DNA of 64,000 nt from Salisediminibacterium halotolerans (lineage in GTDB: Bacteria > Bacillota > Bacilli > Bacillales > Salisediminibacteriaceae): the NCBI RefSeq assembly GCF_003814815.1, contig NZ_RKQQ01000007.1:184219-248218 (forward strand), read 5' to 3'. Positions 9,657-18,856 of the stretch are shown here, piece by piece (position 1 is the stretch's first letter; every line of letters starts with the position of its first letter). Both the position numbers and the translations under genes were made by a program. The notes under the pieces were generated by a model. It ran no database searches and had not been told where the DNA came from. It worked only from the letters and a program-made list of their open reading frames with translations.

Positions 9657-9690
9657 TTACGTGTAACTGACAAGATCAGGCATGAGTAAA
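9657..9690 (+). promoter_or_regulatory. RAT (ribonucleic antiterminator) site for GlcT
   Basis: The sequence TTACGTGTAACTGACAAGAT, continuing CAGGCATGAG, closely resembles from memory the ptsG RAT of B. subtilis. It overlaps the 5' arm of the terminator at 9680-9770, so protein binding here would block terminator folding. Glucose control through GlcT is inferred from this arrangement. Confidence 0.8.
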
Positions 9691-9770
9691 GAGAAGTGTT
9701 TAGGAGACAGATATACCGGTAAAGGTCGCCGGACTTCTCCGCATGCATTTTCTTTACTCATGCTTTTTTT
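9680..9770 (+). terminator. Conditional terminator in the ptsHI leader
   Basis: Positions 9680-9692 pair perfectly with 9751-9763 (13 bp). An inner stem (9691-9697 with 9733-9739) extends it, and seven T residues follow. The 5' arm overlaps the RAT, the standard layout for PRD-type antitermination. Confidence 0.9.
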
Positions 9771-9771
9771 A

Positions 9772-9801
9772 TTGCAGTTGACACCGCTTTCTGCATACAA
9801 T
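9772..9801 (+). promoter_or_regulatory. ptsH: Possible second promoter for ptsHI, downstream of the conditional terminator
   Basis: TTGCAG (9772-9777) and TACAAT (9796-9801) are separated by 18 bases. A promoter here would give constitutive HPr/EI expression independent of GlcT, which makes sense because ptsHI serve all PTS sugars. An overlapping TTGACA at 9778 lacks a good partner. Confidence 0.5.
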
Positions 9802-9879
9802 CAGACTAGGGAGGGCAGATAACAAACGTTTCTCCCCGATCCATCGTAAAAATTAATTAAAATCAAGGAGTGTTTTACC

Positions 9880-10143
9880 ATGGCAGAGAAAAATTACACA
9901 ATCACAGCAGACACAGGAATTCACGCACGACCGGCTACACAGCTCGTGAACAAAGCGGGACAGTTTGAATCTGAAGTAACACTTGAATACAACGGAAAAT
10001 CTGTTAACTTGAAATCGATCATGGGCGTCATGTCTCTCGGCGTTGGTCAAGGCGGCGAAGTGACAATTAAAGCAGAAGGTCCGGATGCTGAAGAAGCACT
10101 CGGTTCCCTTGATGAGATTATGCAGGAAAGTTTGGCTAAATAA
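9880..10143 (+). CDS. ptsH: Phosphocarrier protein HPr
   Basis: HPr carries phosphate from enzyme I to the sugar-specific EIIA proteins and, when Ser-phosphorylated, acts in carbon catabolite control. It is 87 residues. The catalytic His15 is in [11 protein letters not shown], and the HPr-kinase site Ser46 is in [20 protein letters not shown] precedes the ATG. The stop overlaps the ptsI start by one base (TAATG). Confidence 0.97.
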   Translation: MAEKNYTITADTGIHARPATQLVNKAGQFESEVTLEYNGKSVNLKSIMGVMSLGVGQGGEVTIKAEGPDAEEALGSLDEIMQESLAK

Positions 10144-11858
10144 TGAGCAAACAACTGACAGGAATCGCCGCTTCGTCAGGAATTGCGATTGCTAAGGCCT
10201 TTCGTGCAGAAACGCCCGATTTAACTGTAACGAAAGAGTCTATTACAAATCCTGACGAACAAATCAAAACGCTCGAACAAGCGCTTGACCAATCAATGAA
10301 TGAGCTTGAAGCTATTCGGGAAAAAACGTTGAAGGATCTCGGCGAAGAGCATGCTGAAATTTTTTCCGCGCACTTGCTCGTCTTGAAAGATCCGGAACTC
10401 GTTGATCCGATTAAACAGAAAATCCAAGATGATCACGTTAATGCGTCTTTTGCTTTAAAAGAAGTAACAGATCAATTCGTGACGATGTTTGAATCGATGG
10501 ACAATGAATACATGAAAGAACGCGCCGCAGACATTCGCGATGTGTCAAAGCGGGTTCTCGCTCACGTTCTTGGTGAGCCGATTGCTTCATTAGCGGAAGT
10601 GGATGAAGAAGTCATTATTGTCGCAGATGATCTAACGCCGTCGGACACAGCGCAGCTGAATAAAAAGTATGTCCAAGGCTTCGTGACCGATATCGGCGGA
10701 CGCACATCGCATTCAGCGATTATGGCGCGTTCGATGGAAATCCCTGCTGTCGTCGGCACAAAGGAAGTGACATCCGAGGTTGAGGCCGGGACGATGATGA
10801 TTATTGACGGGCTTTCTGGTGAGGTTGTTATCGACCCGTCCGAAGACGAGCTGAAGCAGTACCGTCAAAAACAAGCTGATTTTGAAGAACAGAAAAAAGA
10901 ATGGGCGAAACTGAAAAACGAACCGTCTAAAACAAAAGACGGCGTTCAAGTGGAGCTTGTGGCAAATATCGGCACGCCCGACGATGTCGAAGGTGTTGAA
11001 AATAACGGAAGTGAAGGCGTCGGCTTATACCGGACCGAATTCCTTTACATGGGCCGGGAAGACTTGCCGTCGGAAGACGAGCAGTTTGAAGCCTATAAAA
11101 AAGTCGTCGAGCAAATGGGTGAACGCCCGGTTGTCATCCGCACGCTGGATGTCGGCGGAGATAAAGAGCTTCCTTACTTGAACTTGCCGGATGAAATGAA
11201 TCCTTTCCTCGGTTTCCGGGCGATCCGTCTTTGTTTGGAAAAAGACGATATATTCCGCACCCAGCTGCGGGCGCTATTGCGCGCCTCTGTTTACGGCAAC
11301 TTAAAAATCATGTTCCCGATGATTGCTACGCTTGATGAATTCAGACAAGCGAAACAAATGCTTGAAGAAGAAAAGAATCAGCTGCAGGCAGAGCAAGTAA
11401 ATGTCGGCGAAGAGATCGAAGTCGGTATCATGGTAGAAATTCCGTCAACAGCTGTCATGGCGCCGCAATTTGCCAAGGAAGTCGACTTTTTCAGTATCGG
11501 CACGAACGATTTAATTCAGTATACGATGGCGGCCGACCGCATGAACGAACAAGTGTCCTATTTATACCAGCCGTACAATCCGGCGATTTTACGCCTTGTC
11601 AAAATGGTAATTGACGCCTCACATGCAGAAGGTAAATGGACAGGCATGTGCGGTGAAATGGCGGGAGATGAGGTAGCGGTTCCGCTGTTATTAGGGCTCG
11701 GACTGGATGAATTCAGTATGAGTGCAACGTCCGTTCTTCCGGCGCGAAGCCAGTTGAGTAAACTGACGAAAGCGGAAGCAGTAAAAACGGCGGAAAAAGC
11801 GCTTGAAATGAATTCCGCTGACGAGGTGGAAGCGCTCGTTCGTGAACAATACCTTTAA
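10143..11858 (+). CDS. ptsI: PTS enzyme I (phosphoenolpyruvate-protein phosphotransferase)
   Basis: Enzyme I takes phosphate from PEP and passes it to HPr. It is 571 residues, the normal length. An N-terminal HPr-binding helical domain is followed by the phosphohistidine region [18 protein letters not shown], with the active His in TSHSA. The C-terminal PEP-binding TIM barrel contains [19 protein letters not shown] and the catalytic-Cys region [13 protein letters not shown]. It is translationally coupled to ptsH and followed by a strong terminator. Confidence 0.97.
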   Translation: MSKQLTGIAASSGIAIAKAFRAETPDLTVTKESITNPDEQIKTLEQALDQSMNELEAIREKTLKDLGEEHAEIFSAHLLVLKDPELVDPIKQKIQDDHVNASFALKEVTDQFVTMFESMDNEYMKERAADIRDVSKRVLAHVLGEPIASLAEVDEEVIIVADDLTPSDTAQLNKKYVQGFVTDIGGRTSHSAIMARSMEIPAVVGTKEVTSEVEAGTMMIIDGLSGEVVIDPSEDELKQYRQKQADFEEQKKEWAKLKNEPSKTKDGVQVELVANIGTPDDVEGVENNGSEGVGLYRTEFLYMGREDLPSEDEQFEAYKKVVEQMGERPVVIRTLDVGGDKELPYLNLPDEMNPFLGFRAIRLCLEKDDIFRTQLRALLRASVYGNLKIMFPMIATLDEFRQAKQMLEEEKNQLQAEQVNVGEEIEVGIMVEIPSTAVMAPQFAKEVDFFSIGTNDLIQYTMAADRMNEQVSYLYQPYNPAILRLVKMVIDASHAEGKWTGMCGEMAGDEVAVPLLLGLGLDEFSMSATSVLPARSQLSKLTKAEAVKTAEKALEMNSADEVEALVREQYL

Positions 11859-11873
11859 TGGCACGGCCTTTAA

Positions 11874-11912
11874 CCGATAACAGCTTGATTACGGCTGTTA
11901 TCGGTTTTTTTA
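11874..11912 (+). terminator. ptsHI terminator
   Basis: A perfect 11-bp stem (11874-11884 with 11894-11904) is followed by seven T residues. Confidence 0.92.
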
Positions 11913-12050
11913 CATATCTTCTTATTTGATACGATATTTACCTGTCGGGAGAAGCAAACCGGCTTAAGTTATGTTAAAATACAAACCGTAAGTTGCTCGT
12001 CTGAATCAATTAGGCGGGTTAACGTTTGCAGTTTAGAAAGGAGCACGGCA

Positions 12051-12527
12051 ATGACGGAGCAGAGAAATGAAACGATTGACCGGAATCAAGTCGGATCAAT
12101 AGAACGGACCTTGCGGATGGTTGCCGATATTGTTAAACAAAAAGGCCGTGAAATTTTAAATGAATTTCCGATTACCCCGCCGCAGTTTGTTGCTTTGCAA
12201 TGGCTCCATGAATACGGTGATATGACGATCGGAGAACTGTCGGCGAAAATGTATCTCGCATACAGTACGACAACGGATTTAATTGACCGAATGGAGAAAA
12301 ATGATCTTGTTGAACGCGTGAAAGATGAGAACGACCGCCGTGTTGTGCGGATCCATTTGCAAGACAAAGGGACAACGATTATCCGCGAAGTGATTAATCA
12401 GCGCGAAGCTTACTTACAAGATGTATTAGAGAATTTTTCAAAAGACGAAGTCGATTTTTTGGAAAACAGTTTATCGCAGCTTTTTGAAGAAATGAAGCGC
12501 GACGCAGAAACGTGGAAATCATTTTGA
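12051..12527 (+). CDS. ysmB: MarR-family transcriptional regulator (YsmB-like)
   Basis: A 158-residue MarR-type winged-helix DNA-binding protein. The family pattern is clear: ITPPQFVALQWLHEYGDMTIGELSAKMYLAYSTTTDLIDRMEKNDLV is the helix-turn-helix, followed by the basic wing VKDENDRRVVRIHLQDKG and a C-terminal dimerisation helix. An N-terminal acidic extension precedes it. AAAGGAG precedes the ATG. It lies upstream of racE, as in B. subtilis, where gerE would come first. The ligand and targets are unknown. Confidence 0.88.
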   Translation: MTEQRNETIDRNQVGSIERTLRMVADIVKQKGREILNEFPITPPQFVALQWLHEYGDMTIGELSAKMYLAYSTTTDLIDRMEKNDLVERVKDENDRRVVRIHLQDKGTTIIREVINQREAYLQDVLENFSKDEVDFLENSLSQLFEEMKRDAETWKSF

Positions 12528-12558
12528 CTGTTAGAAAATAACATAAAGGAAGATGAAT

Positions 12559-13404
12559 GTGGATAAACCAATAGGCGTTATTGATTCGGGGATCGGCGGG
12601 CTGACTGTCGCTTCTGAAATTATCCGCCAGCTCCCGAAAGAAGAAATTTTATATATCGGCGATACAAAACGCTGTCCGTATGGACCGCGTGATGAGGCGG
12701 AAGTCCGTACCTTTACGTGGGAAATGATCGATTATTTAATGTCGTTTGAGATTAAATTACTGGTGATCGCCTGCAATACGGCTTCTGCTGTCGTTTTGGA
12801 AGAAGCGGCTGAACAATTGCCGATTCCGGTGCTCGGCGTGATTCACCCCGGTGCGGTTGCTGCGTTAAAAGCAACGAAAAATAAGGAAATCGGCGTGATT
12901 GGAACGGAAGGCACTATTTCGAGCGGTGCTTATTACGACGAACTGCGTTCGATTAACGGCGAGGTGAAAGTTGTCAGTGCCGCTTGTCCGACGCTTGTCC
13001 CATTGGTAGAAGCAGGGGACTATTTCAGCAGTCAGGCGCTTAAAACAATTGAGTCTGCGCTGGAACCGATGTTAATGTACAGTATAGACAGTTTAATTTT
13101 AGGCTGCACTCATTATCCGATGATTGAAAAACAAGTGAAAGATGTGATGGGGACGGATGTTGAAATCATTTGTTCCGGAGATGAAACGGCCCGGGAAGTC
13201 AGTTCGTTAATGTATCATAAGAATATGCTTTATGTTGGTGACCGGCCGCCGCAACACATTTTTTACACAACAGGCGGGATGCCTAAGTTTCGCGACATGG
13301 CGGAAAATTGGCTCGGAATGCCTGATATCGTTGTAAAACAGACTGATCTCGGTTTGACGGCAGGCGGGCAATTTCAACCTGCTTCTGCCAACCGCAACGA
13401 ATAA
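12559..13404 (+). CDS. racE: Glutamate racemase
   Basis: Provides D-glutamate for peptidoglycan (and for any poly-gamma-glutamate). [13 protein letters not shown] opens the protein. The two catalytic cysteines are in VIACNTASA and [11 protein letters not shown], and the [11 protein letters not shown] motif is present. GTG at 12559 was chosen because AAAGGA (12545-12550) is 8 bases upstream; the ATG two codons earlier (12553) is too close to it. The product is 281-282 residues. In B. subtilis gerM separates racE from rph; here only 89 bases with a terminator lie between. Confidence 0.93.
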   Translation: MDKPIGVIDSGIGGLTVASEIIRQLPKEEILYIGDTKRCPYGPRDEAEVRTFTWEMIDYLMSFEIKLLVIACNTASAVVLEEAAEQLPIPVLGVIHPGAVAALKATKNKEIGVIGTEGTISSGAYYDELRSINGEVKVVSAACPTLVPLVEAGDYFSSQALKTIESALEPMLMYSIDSLILGCTHYPMIEKQVKDVMGTDVEIICSGDETAREVSSLMYHKNMLYVGDRPPQHIFYTTGGMPKFRDMAENWLGMPDIVVKQTDLGLTAGGQFQPASANRNE

Positions 13405-13413
13405 GGCAAGCGG

Positions 13414-13446
13414 GAAGAGGCAGCGGTGCGGCTGCGTCTTCTTTTT
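13414..13446 (+). terminator. racE terminator
   Basis: An 11-bp stem with one mismatch (13414-13424 with 13431-13441) is followed by TTTTT. Confidence 0.75.
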
Positions 13447-13493
13447 CAATGCCGTTTTGTCATGCGTCAGTTCATTTTAAGGAGAGATTTGTA

Positions 13494-14288
13494 ATGCGAG
13501 ATGAAGAACGATTGAATGATCAGCTTCGGCATGTAAAAGTCGAAACCGAATATATTAAGCACCCGGAAGGGTCCGTGCTGATTTCGTTCGGTGATACGAA
13601 AGTTATTTGTTCAGCGAGTGTTGAAGACCGGGTACCGCCGTTTATGCGCGGCCAAGGTAAAGGCTGGATTACAGCGGAATATGCGATGCTTCCCCGAGCA
13701 ACGGAACAGCGGACAATTCGAGAATCTTCTAAAGGTAAGGTGGCAGGCCGCACAATGGAGATTCAGCGTTTAATCGGCCGCGCGCTGCGCTCTGTTGTTG
13801 ATTTAGATCAATTGGGCGAACGGACAGTTTGGATTGACTGTGATGTGATTCAAGCTGACGGCGGCACGCGCACAGCCTCGATTACCGGTGCATTTATTGC
13901 CGTCGGTCTCGCATTTGAGACACTGATGAATAATGAGAAACTTCAGGTGAATCCTTTAAAAGGGTTTCTTGCTGCTATTTCCGTCGGGGTAGATACAGAA
14001 GGTCAAATTATGCTCGATCTTGACTATAATGAAGATTCTCAAGCGGACGTTGATATGAACGTCGTGATGACTGATAACGGCGATATCGTTGAGATTCAAG
14101 GAACAGGTGAAGAAGCTACATTTACGCGTAAACAACTGAATACGATGTTGGATTATGCAGAAATCGGTGTTCATAAGCTTGTTCAGATTCAAAAAGAGTC
14201 GCTCGGCAGTTTTGCTGAAACCGTTGGGCAAGTTCAGAATATGCATGCCGGCGCCGGTCTTGACAGCTCAGAAGGAGGGCGCTCATGA
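13494..14288 (+). CDS. rph: Ribonuclease PH
   Basis: A phosphorolytic 3'-5' exoribonuclease that trims tRNA 3' ends. It has 264 residues with the RNase PH signature regions: [39 protein letters not shown] with its basic loop [27 protein letters not shown], and the phosphate/metal site [15 protein letters not shown] with [12 protein letters not shown]. The frame is open from 13449, but ATG 13494 has AAGGAGA 8 bases upstream and matches the family start. Its end overlaps the next gene by four bases. Confidence 0.95.
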   Translation: MRDEERLNDQLRHVKVETEYIKHPEGSVLISFGDTKVICSASVEDRVPPFMRGQGKGWITAEYAMLPRATEQRTIRESSKGKVAGRTMEIQRLIGRALRSVVDLDQLGERTVWIDCDVIQADGGTRTASITGAFIAVGLAFETLMNNEKLQVNPLKGFLAAISVGVDTEGQIMLDLDYNEDSQADVDMNVVMTDNGDIVEIQGTGEEATFTRKQLNTMLDYAEIGVHKLVQIQKESLGSFAETVGQVQNMHAGAGLDSSEGGRS

Positions 14289-14887
14289 AGACGGTCGTGA
14301 TTGCCACGAATAATCGAGGGAAAATTGCTGAATTTGAACATTTCTTTGCTGCGAGAGATATAACTGTCCGTTCACTGAAAGAGTTTTCCGAGCTGCCGGA
14401 CATTATCGAAGACGGTGCAACGTTTGAAGCGAACGCGATTAAAAAAGCGACGACTCTCGGCCGATACCTGAATCAGATCGTGATCGCCGATGATTCCGGG
14501 CTCGCCGTTGAAGCTCTTGACGGAAGGCCGGGGATTTATTCAGCGCGTTATGCCGGTGCGGATAAAGATGACGATGCGAACAACGAAAAATTGTTGGAAG
14601 AACTGGCGGAAAAAACGAACAGACAAGCATCGTTTATTTGCGTCATAGCGGTTTACTTTCCAAACGGAACAGTGAAAACGGTTCGAGGGAGTGTCACAGG
14701 AGAGATTGCTTCGGAACTTTCAGGCACCGAAGGGTTCGGCTATGATCCGCTCTTTTATTATCCGCCGCTCGGCAAAACGTTTGCTCATTTAACAAAAGAT
14801 GAGAAAAATAACGTCAGCCACCGGGCGGATGCGCTAAAAAAAATGACAGAAGCATGGGATACGTGGTTAAAGGAGGCTCAACAATGA
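14285..14887 (+). CDS. rdgB: XTP/dITP pyrophosphatase (RdgB/HAM1 family)
   Basis: Removes non-canonical purine nucleoside triphosphates (dITP, XTP) from the nucleotide pool. It has 200 residues. The opening [14 protein letters not shown] is the nucleotide-binding motif, [25 protein letters not shown] is the metal/active-site signature, and the ending contains VSHRADAL. It is the B. subtilis YsnA counterpart by synteny. It overlaps both neighbours by ATGA, making a coupled rph-rdgB-yfcE operon. Confidence 0.95.
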   Translation: MKTVVIATNNRGKIAEFEHFFAARDITVRSLKEFSELPDIIEDGATFEANAIKKATTLGRYLNQIVIADDSGLAVEALDGRPGIYSARYAGADKDDDANNEKLLEELAEKTNRQASFICVIAVYFPNGTVKTVRGSVTGEIASELSGTEGFGYDPLFYYPPLGKTFAHLTKDEKNNVSHRADALKKMTEAWDTWLKEAQQ

Positions 14888-15393
14888 AAACATTAATAAT
14901 GAGTGACAGTCACGGATGGACCGAAGCCGTAAAGCGCGTCGCTGATCGGCATCGTGCCGAAGTGGATTTGATTCTCCATTGCGGTGATTCAGAGCTTGCG
15001 GCGGATCACGAAGCGCTCGACGGGATTGTTACGGTGAAAGGAAATTGTGATTTAGGAGACGAATTTCCGGAGGAGACTGTTGAAGAAGTAAATAACAGCG
15101 TGTTTTTTGCTGGACACGGACATTTATTAAATGTGAAAATGACGGATCAAACGCTTCTGTATAAAGGGGAAGAAGCAGGCGCGGATGTTGTATGTTACGG
15201 CCATACACACTTCCCGGCAGCTGCAGAAAAAAACGGCATTCTGTTAATCAATCCCGGGAGTTTAAGACAGCCGCGCGGCTATCCGGTCGGTTCTTATGCT
15301 GTTGTCGAGTTGACAGAAAAGCAAAAAACCGTCACTTTTTTTGATCTTGACGGGAACGAGCTTGCCGATTTGAGCGGGCATTTTTCAAAATAG
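14884..15393 (+). CDS. ysnB: YfcE/YsnB-type metallophosphoesterase
   Basis: A small MJ0936-type phosphodiesterase of 169 residues. Metal-site motifs are readable: SDSHG near the start, HCGDSE, KGNCD, AGHGHL and YGHTHFPA, then the NPGSLRQPRG ending typical of the family. The frame is open from 14854, but ATG 14884 with AAGGAGG upstream gives the family N-terminus [11 protein letters not shown] and overlaps rdgB by ATGA. The physiological substrate is unknown. Confidence 0.9.
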   Translation: MKTLIMSDSHGWTEAVKRVADRHRAEVDLILHCGDSELAADHEALDGIVTVKGNCDLGDEFPEETVEEVNNSVFFAGHGHLLNVKMTDQTLLYKGEEAGADVVCYGHTHFPAAAEKNGILLINPGSLRQPRGYPVGSYAVVELTEKQKTVTFFDLDGNELADLSGHFSK

Positions 15394-15397
15394 ACAG

Positions 15398-15426
15398 TTG
15401 ACATACTTTGCGGAATTGTTTATATT
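15398..15426 (+). promoter_or_regulatory. Promoter of the tRNA-Arg gene
   Basis: TTGACA (15398-15403), exactly 17 bases, then TATATT (15421-15426). This near-consensus sigma-A promoter ends 53 bases before the tRNA. Confidence 0.88.
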
Positions 15427-15479
15427 GAATACTGTCGCATTTGCGTCAGCCGATACATATAAACGTATTCCGCAACTGT

Positions 15480-15556
15480 GTCCCAGTAGCTCAGCTGGAT
15501 AGAGCAACGGCCTTCTAAGCCGTAGGTCGCAGGTTCGAATCCTGCCTGGGATGCCA
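15480..15556 (+). tRNA. tRNA-Arg (anticodon TCT)
   Basis: A 77-base cloverleaf. The 7-bp acceptor stem (15480-15486 with 15546-15552) includes one G-T pair. The D arm GCTC/GAGC, the anticodon stem ACGGC/GCCGT with loop CTTCTAA, and the T arm GCAGG-TTCGAAT-CCTGC are all present. CCA is encoded (15554-15556). The anticodon TCT (15514-15516) reads AGA/AGG arginine codons. Confidence 0.97.
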
Positions 15557-15570
15557 TTTTTAAAATATAC

Positions 15571-15610
15571 CGCAAACCCCTTGCTGACAAGAGGTTTGCG
15601 TTTTTTTTTT
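15571..15610 (+). terminator. Terminator after tRNA-Arg
   Basis: A 12-bp stem with one imperfect pair (15571-15582 with 15589-15600) is followed by ten T residues. Confidence 0.93.
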
Positions 15611-15619
15611 CGGCCTGAT

Positions 15620-15991
15620 TTATTCCAGCTGCCATTCAGCAACGACCGGATTGTCCTCTAAAAATGACTTAATTTCATTCAGCCGTAAACTGTTCTCGTC
15701 TTCCTGTTCGAGCTCGCCGCTCATTTCAACCAGTCCCTGCATTTTTTGATATTCGATAAATTCCGGGGTAACAACCTCGATATGGACCGACTTGACGGCG
15801 GATTGTACGTCTTTTTCGCTGTGCAGCAGATGAAGCTTGTACTGATGGTCAGACTCTGCAACTTGAATCAATTCGGTTTCATTGAACTCGATGCCTTCTG
15901 TGCGGAGTGTTTCTGCGATCATTTGCGAAATACCCTGGAGCATATCACCCTCGGCAGCATCATGAAAATGGACGGATCCCTCTGTGATCAT
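15620..15991 (-). CDS. Hypothetical acidic 123-residue protein
   Basis: I do not recognise the family. The gene has a good start (GGAGG, then an 8-base spacer to ATG) and an acidic product with no signal peptide or membrane segment. It opens MITEGSVHFHDAAEGD, has an alpha/beta-looking centre (SVHIEVVTPEFIEYQ), and ends in an acidic helix. It lies between the tRNA-Arg terminator and ysoA, the slot where B. subtilis carries the ilv-leu operon region. Base usage resembles its neighbours. It is probably a genuine gene because the ribosome-binding site is strong and the frame is full length with no overlap. Confidence 0.65.
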   Translation of the reverse strand: MITEGSVHFHDAAEGDMLQGISQMIAETLRTEGIEFNETELIQVAESDHQYKLHLLHSEKDVQSAVKSVHIEVVTPEFIEYQKMQGLVEMSGELEQEDENSLRLNEIKSFLEDNPVVAEWQLE

Positions 15992-16164
15992 TTAACGAGC
16001 CTCCAATCGAAAATAAAAAGTTGTTCTGCTATCCTGTTCACGCCTTAGTGCTTCGCTAAACATCGGCTGATCTTTTTCGATCCTGCTGAAATTGCGCAAT
16101 TGTATTTCTGGAAGGAAATTGATAAGATTAATGGATACAATGTCAGATAAGGAGGTGAAAATAT

Positions 16165-17235
16165 ATGAGCAGCAAGTCGCACGATCCGTCAGAAAACGAT
16201 AACGTTATTTTATTTCCCGGGCTGGTCCAAAAGCTTTCGGAAAAGGGAATGACAGCGTTGAAAGAACAGAAGTATTACGATGCGTTAACGTATTTCAACC
16301 AGTCAACGGAATTAGATCCCGAACACGCTCAGGCGCGTTACGGTCTGGTGATCACAAACATTGAACTTAACCGGCTGGACGAAGCAAAAAAATATTGTGA
16401 ATCGATGCTTAAAGAAGGCATTGGCGATTATTACGAAGTGCTGCAAGTCTATGTATCGCTTCTAGTTCAGCTTGGAGCATATGATGAAGTTGTTGATTTG
16501 CTTGAAGTTGTCATTCAAGAAGACAAACTCCCGTCAGAAATGGCCGAAACGTTTTACCAACTGCTCGATTTCTCCAGGCAAATGACCGATGAGTATGGAG
16601 CGCCGAGCGACGATACTTTGATGGAAGAACAAGCATTAATGCCCCCGCCTGCAGAGCTGATAAACGACCTTGAAAAGGGCAATCCTGATCAACAGTGGGG
16701 AGCGATTCAGCAGCTGAGCCACCATAAATTAGCGGATGTCGAAGATGCTTACAGAGATTTTTTGAAATCAAAAGATCAGCACCCGGTTTTAAAAAGTTAC
16801 ATTTTACAGTTGTTAAAGGAAATGGACAGCACCGGCACGTTTGTTGTACATAAATTCGGCGAATCTTTCACGATCGAACTACATAAAGAAGATCTGTTCC
16901 ACGAAACGTTCGGCATGCAAGTAATTGACCGATTGGAAAAAGAATTAGCCGATGATAATCCAACGTTGTTCGATATCGTTCAGCAAGTTTGGTGGCATTA
17001 TTTATTCGCGCTGTATCCGAAAAAGCCCGAGCCGGCTGATATTGACATATGGGCATGCGCGCTCCATGAAACAGGCAGGCATTTACTTAGTGACGGAGAA
17101 GAATTCATTTCGTTATCAGCGCATTATGGCACCGATGAATCGGATGTCACAATGTGTACAGAACATATTAAAGAGATTGAACAGCTTCTTTTTTCGATGA
17201 ATGAAATGAGCGCATACCGAGAAGGTGAACAGTAA
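16165..17235 (+). CDS. ysoA: TPR-repeat protein (YsoA-like)
   Basis: A 356-residue cytoplasmic protein with tetratricopeptide repeats in the first half. GMTALKEQKYYDALTYFNQSTELDPEHAQARYG is a textbook TPR, followed by NRLDEAKKYCESMLKEG and YDEVVDLLEVVIQED. The C-terminal half is helical with no recognisable catalytic motif. By synteny directly upstream of tig it corresponds to B. subtilis ysoA, of unknown function. AAGGAGGTG precedes the ATG. A role as a protein-interaction scaffold is the usual TPR inference only. Confidence 0.8.
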   Translation: MSSKSHDPSENDNVILFPGLVQKLSEKGMTALKEQKYYDALTYFNQSTELDPEHAQARYGLVITNIELNRLDEAKKYCESMLKEGIGDYYEVLQVYVSLLVQLGAYDEVVDLLEVVIQEDKLPSEMAETFYQLLDFSRQMTDEYGAPSDDTLMEEQALMPPPAELINDLEKGNPDQQWGAIQQLSHHKLADVEDAYRDFLKSKDQHPVLKSYILQLLKEMDSTGTFVVHKFGESFTIELHKEDLFHETFGMQVIDRLEKELADDNPTLFDIVQQVWWHYLFALYPKKPEPADIDIWACALHETGRHLLSDGEEFISLSAHYGTDESDVTMCTEHIKEIEQLLFSMNEMSAYREGEQ

Positions 17236-17271
17236 TTTATAATAATCCTCGCGGGAATTCATTTACATCGA

Positions 17272-17299
17272 TTGAAATGAATGACGGCTGTGTTATAAT
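17272..17299 (+). promoter_or_regulatory. tig: tig promoter
   Basis: TTGAAA (17272-17277), 16 bases, TATAAT (17294-17299), about 56 bases ahead of the tig start. Confidence 0.75.
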
Positions 17300-17354
17300 A
17301 TAAGGGTTGCGAAAAAACGTACAAGTTTGATTTTATATTGGAGGGAACGTACCT

Positions 17355-18656
17355 ATGACTGCTAATTGGGAAAAACAAGAAGGTAACACTGGCGTTTTGA
17401 CTGTAGAGGTGGACAGCGAGCGTTTTAATAAAGCATTGGACGAAGCGTTTAAAAAAGTTGTTAAAGACGTAAATATTCCAGGATTTCGTAAAGGCCGTGT
17501 ACCGCGGCAGATTTTCGAACAGCGCTTCGGCGTCGAAAGCCTCTATCAAGATGCTGTCGACATCGTATTGCCGCAAGCATACTCTGAGGCAGTCGAAGAA
17601 GCAGGGATCGAGCCGGTCGATCAACCGCAAATCGACATTGAAGAAATTGAAAAAGGTTCGCCTTTGAAGTTTAAAGCAACCGTAACGGTGAAACCAGAAG
17701 TTGAACTGGGCCAATATAAAGGATTGGCTGTCGATGCGCAAGACACCGAAGTGACAGCGGAAGAGATTGATCAGGAAATTGAACAGCTTCGTGAACAGCA
17801 TGCAGACCTTGCAGCCGTTGAAGACGGGGAAGTACAATCCGGCGACACGGTCGTGATGGATTTTGAAGGATTTGTTGACGGGGAAGCCTTCGAAGGCGGC
17901 CAGGCAGAAAACTACACGCTTGAGATCGGTTCCGGCCAATTCATCCCTGGATTTGAAGAAGAGCTGATCGGTGCGAAATCAGGCGAGGAAACCGAAGTAA
18001 ATGTTGAATTCCCTGAAGAGTATCATGCAGAAGAACTTGCCGGCAAACCGGCTGTGTTCAAAGTGAAAGTGCATGACATTAAACGTAAAGATCTTCCGGA
18101 GCTTGACGACGAATTTGCCAAAGACGTCAACGAAGAACATGAATCGTTCGAAGATTTGAAGCAAGAAGTTACAGATCGTCTGAAGAAACAAAAAGAAGAC
18201 GACGCCGAAATGGCGAAAAAAGATGCGCTTGTTGAGCAGGCGACAGAAAATACAACGATTGACCTGCCTGATGCCATGATCGACACAGAAGCCGACCGTA
18301 TGCTCGAAGAATTCGGCCAGCGTTTGCAGCAGCAAGGCATGTCGCTCGATATGTATTACCAATTTGCTCAAACCGATGCGGAAGGAATGAAAGAGCAATT
18401 CAAAGAGGATGCTGAAAAACGCGTCCGCATGAATTTGACGCTCGAAGCGATCTCTGAAGCGGAAAATATCGAGGTATCAGAAGAAGATATTGATGCAGAA
18501 ATCGAAAAAATGGCAGAAATGTACCAGCGTCCTGCTGAAGAAATAAAACAGATTCTCAGCATGCAAGGCGGTACCGATACACTGAAAAACGACTTGAAAG
18601 TTCGCAAAGCGATCGAACTGCTCGTTGAAAACAGTGAAGAAAAAGCAGCTGAATAA
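17355..18656 (+). CDS. tig: Trigger factor
   Basis: A ribosome-bound chaperone and peptidyl-prolyl isomerase. It has 433 residues in three domains. The N-terminal ribosome-binding domain contains the signature loop [18 protein letters not shown] (about 41-58). The FKBP-type PPIase domain (about 160-245) contains [20 protein letters not shown] and the [21 protein letters not shown] stretch. A long helical chaperone domain follows to the end. GGAGGG precedes the ATG. As in B. subtilis, ysoA precedes it and clpX follows. Confidence 0.97.
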   Translation: MTANWEKQEGNTGVLTVEVDSERFNKALDEAFKKVVKDVNIPGFRKGRVPRQIFEQRFGVESLYQDAVDIVLPQAYSEAVEEAGIEPVDQPQIDIEEIEKGSPLKFKATVTVKPEVELGQYKGLAVDAQDTEVTAEEIDQEIEQLREQHADLAAVEDGEVQSGDTVVMDFEGFVDGEAFEGGQAENYTLEIGSGQFIPGFEEELIGAKSGEETEVNVEFPEEYHAEELAGKPAVFKVKVHDIKRKDLPELDDEFAKDVNEEHESFEDLKQEVTDRLKKQKEDDAEMAKKDALVEQATENTTIDLPDAMIDTEADRMLEEFGQRLQQQGMSLDMYYQFAQTDAEGMKEQFKEDAEKRVRMNLTLEAISEAENIEVSEEDIDAEIEKMAEMYQRPAEEIKQILSMQGGTDTLKNDLKVRKAIELLVENSEEKAAE

Positions 18657-18681
18657 TCAGTTCTTAATTTGCCAGAACAAA

Positions 18682-18716
18682 AGCAAGGCGCGGATAAACC
18701 GTGCCTTGCTCTTTCT
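18682..18716 (+). terminator. tig terminator
   Basis: A 12-bp stem with one G-U pair (18682-18693 with 18699-18710), then CTTTCT. Confidence 0.8.
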
Positions 18717-18856
18717 ACATAATTGTTGATCATTGTCATTAAACCATAAGTGTTTTCTTATTAATCAGCATTGCAAGTATGATACAATGCTTTTGAAGGT
18801 TGGCAGAAAATCCTGCTCCCGGACCGAAACCGAAATTACGCCTGAGGGGTGAAACA

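Noticed and set aside
17259..17939. 226-residue open frame on the minus strand
   Set aside because: It is antisense to tig, which has a complete family match. The product is Phe/Arg-rich with no domain, and there is no usable ribosome-binding site.
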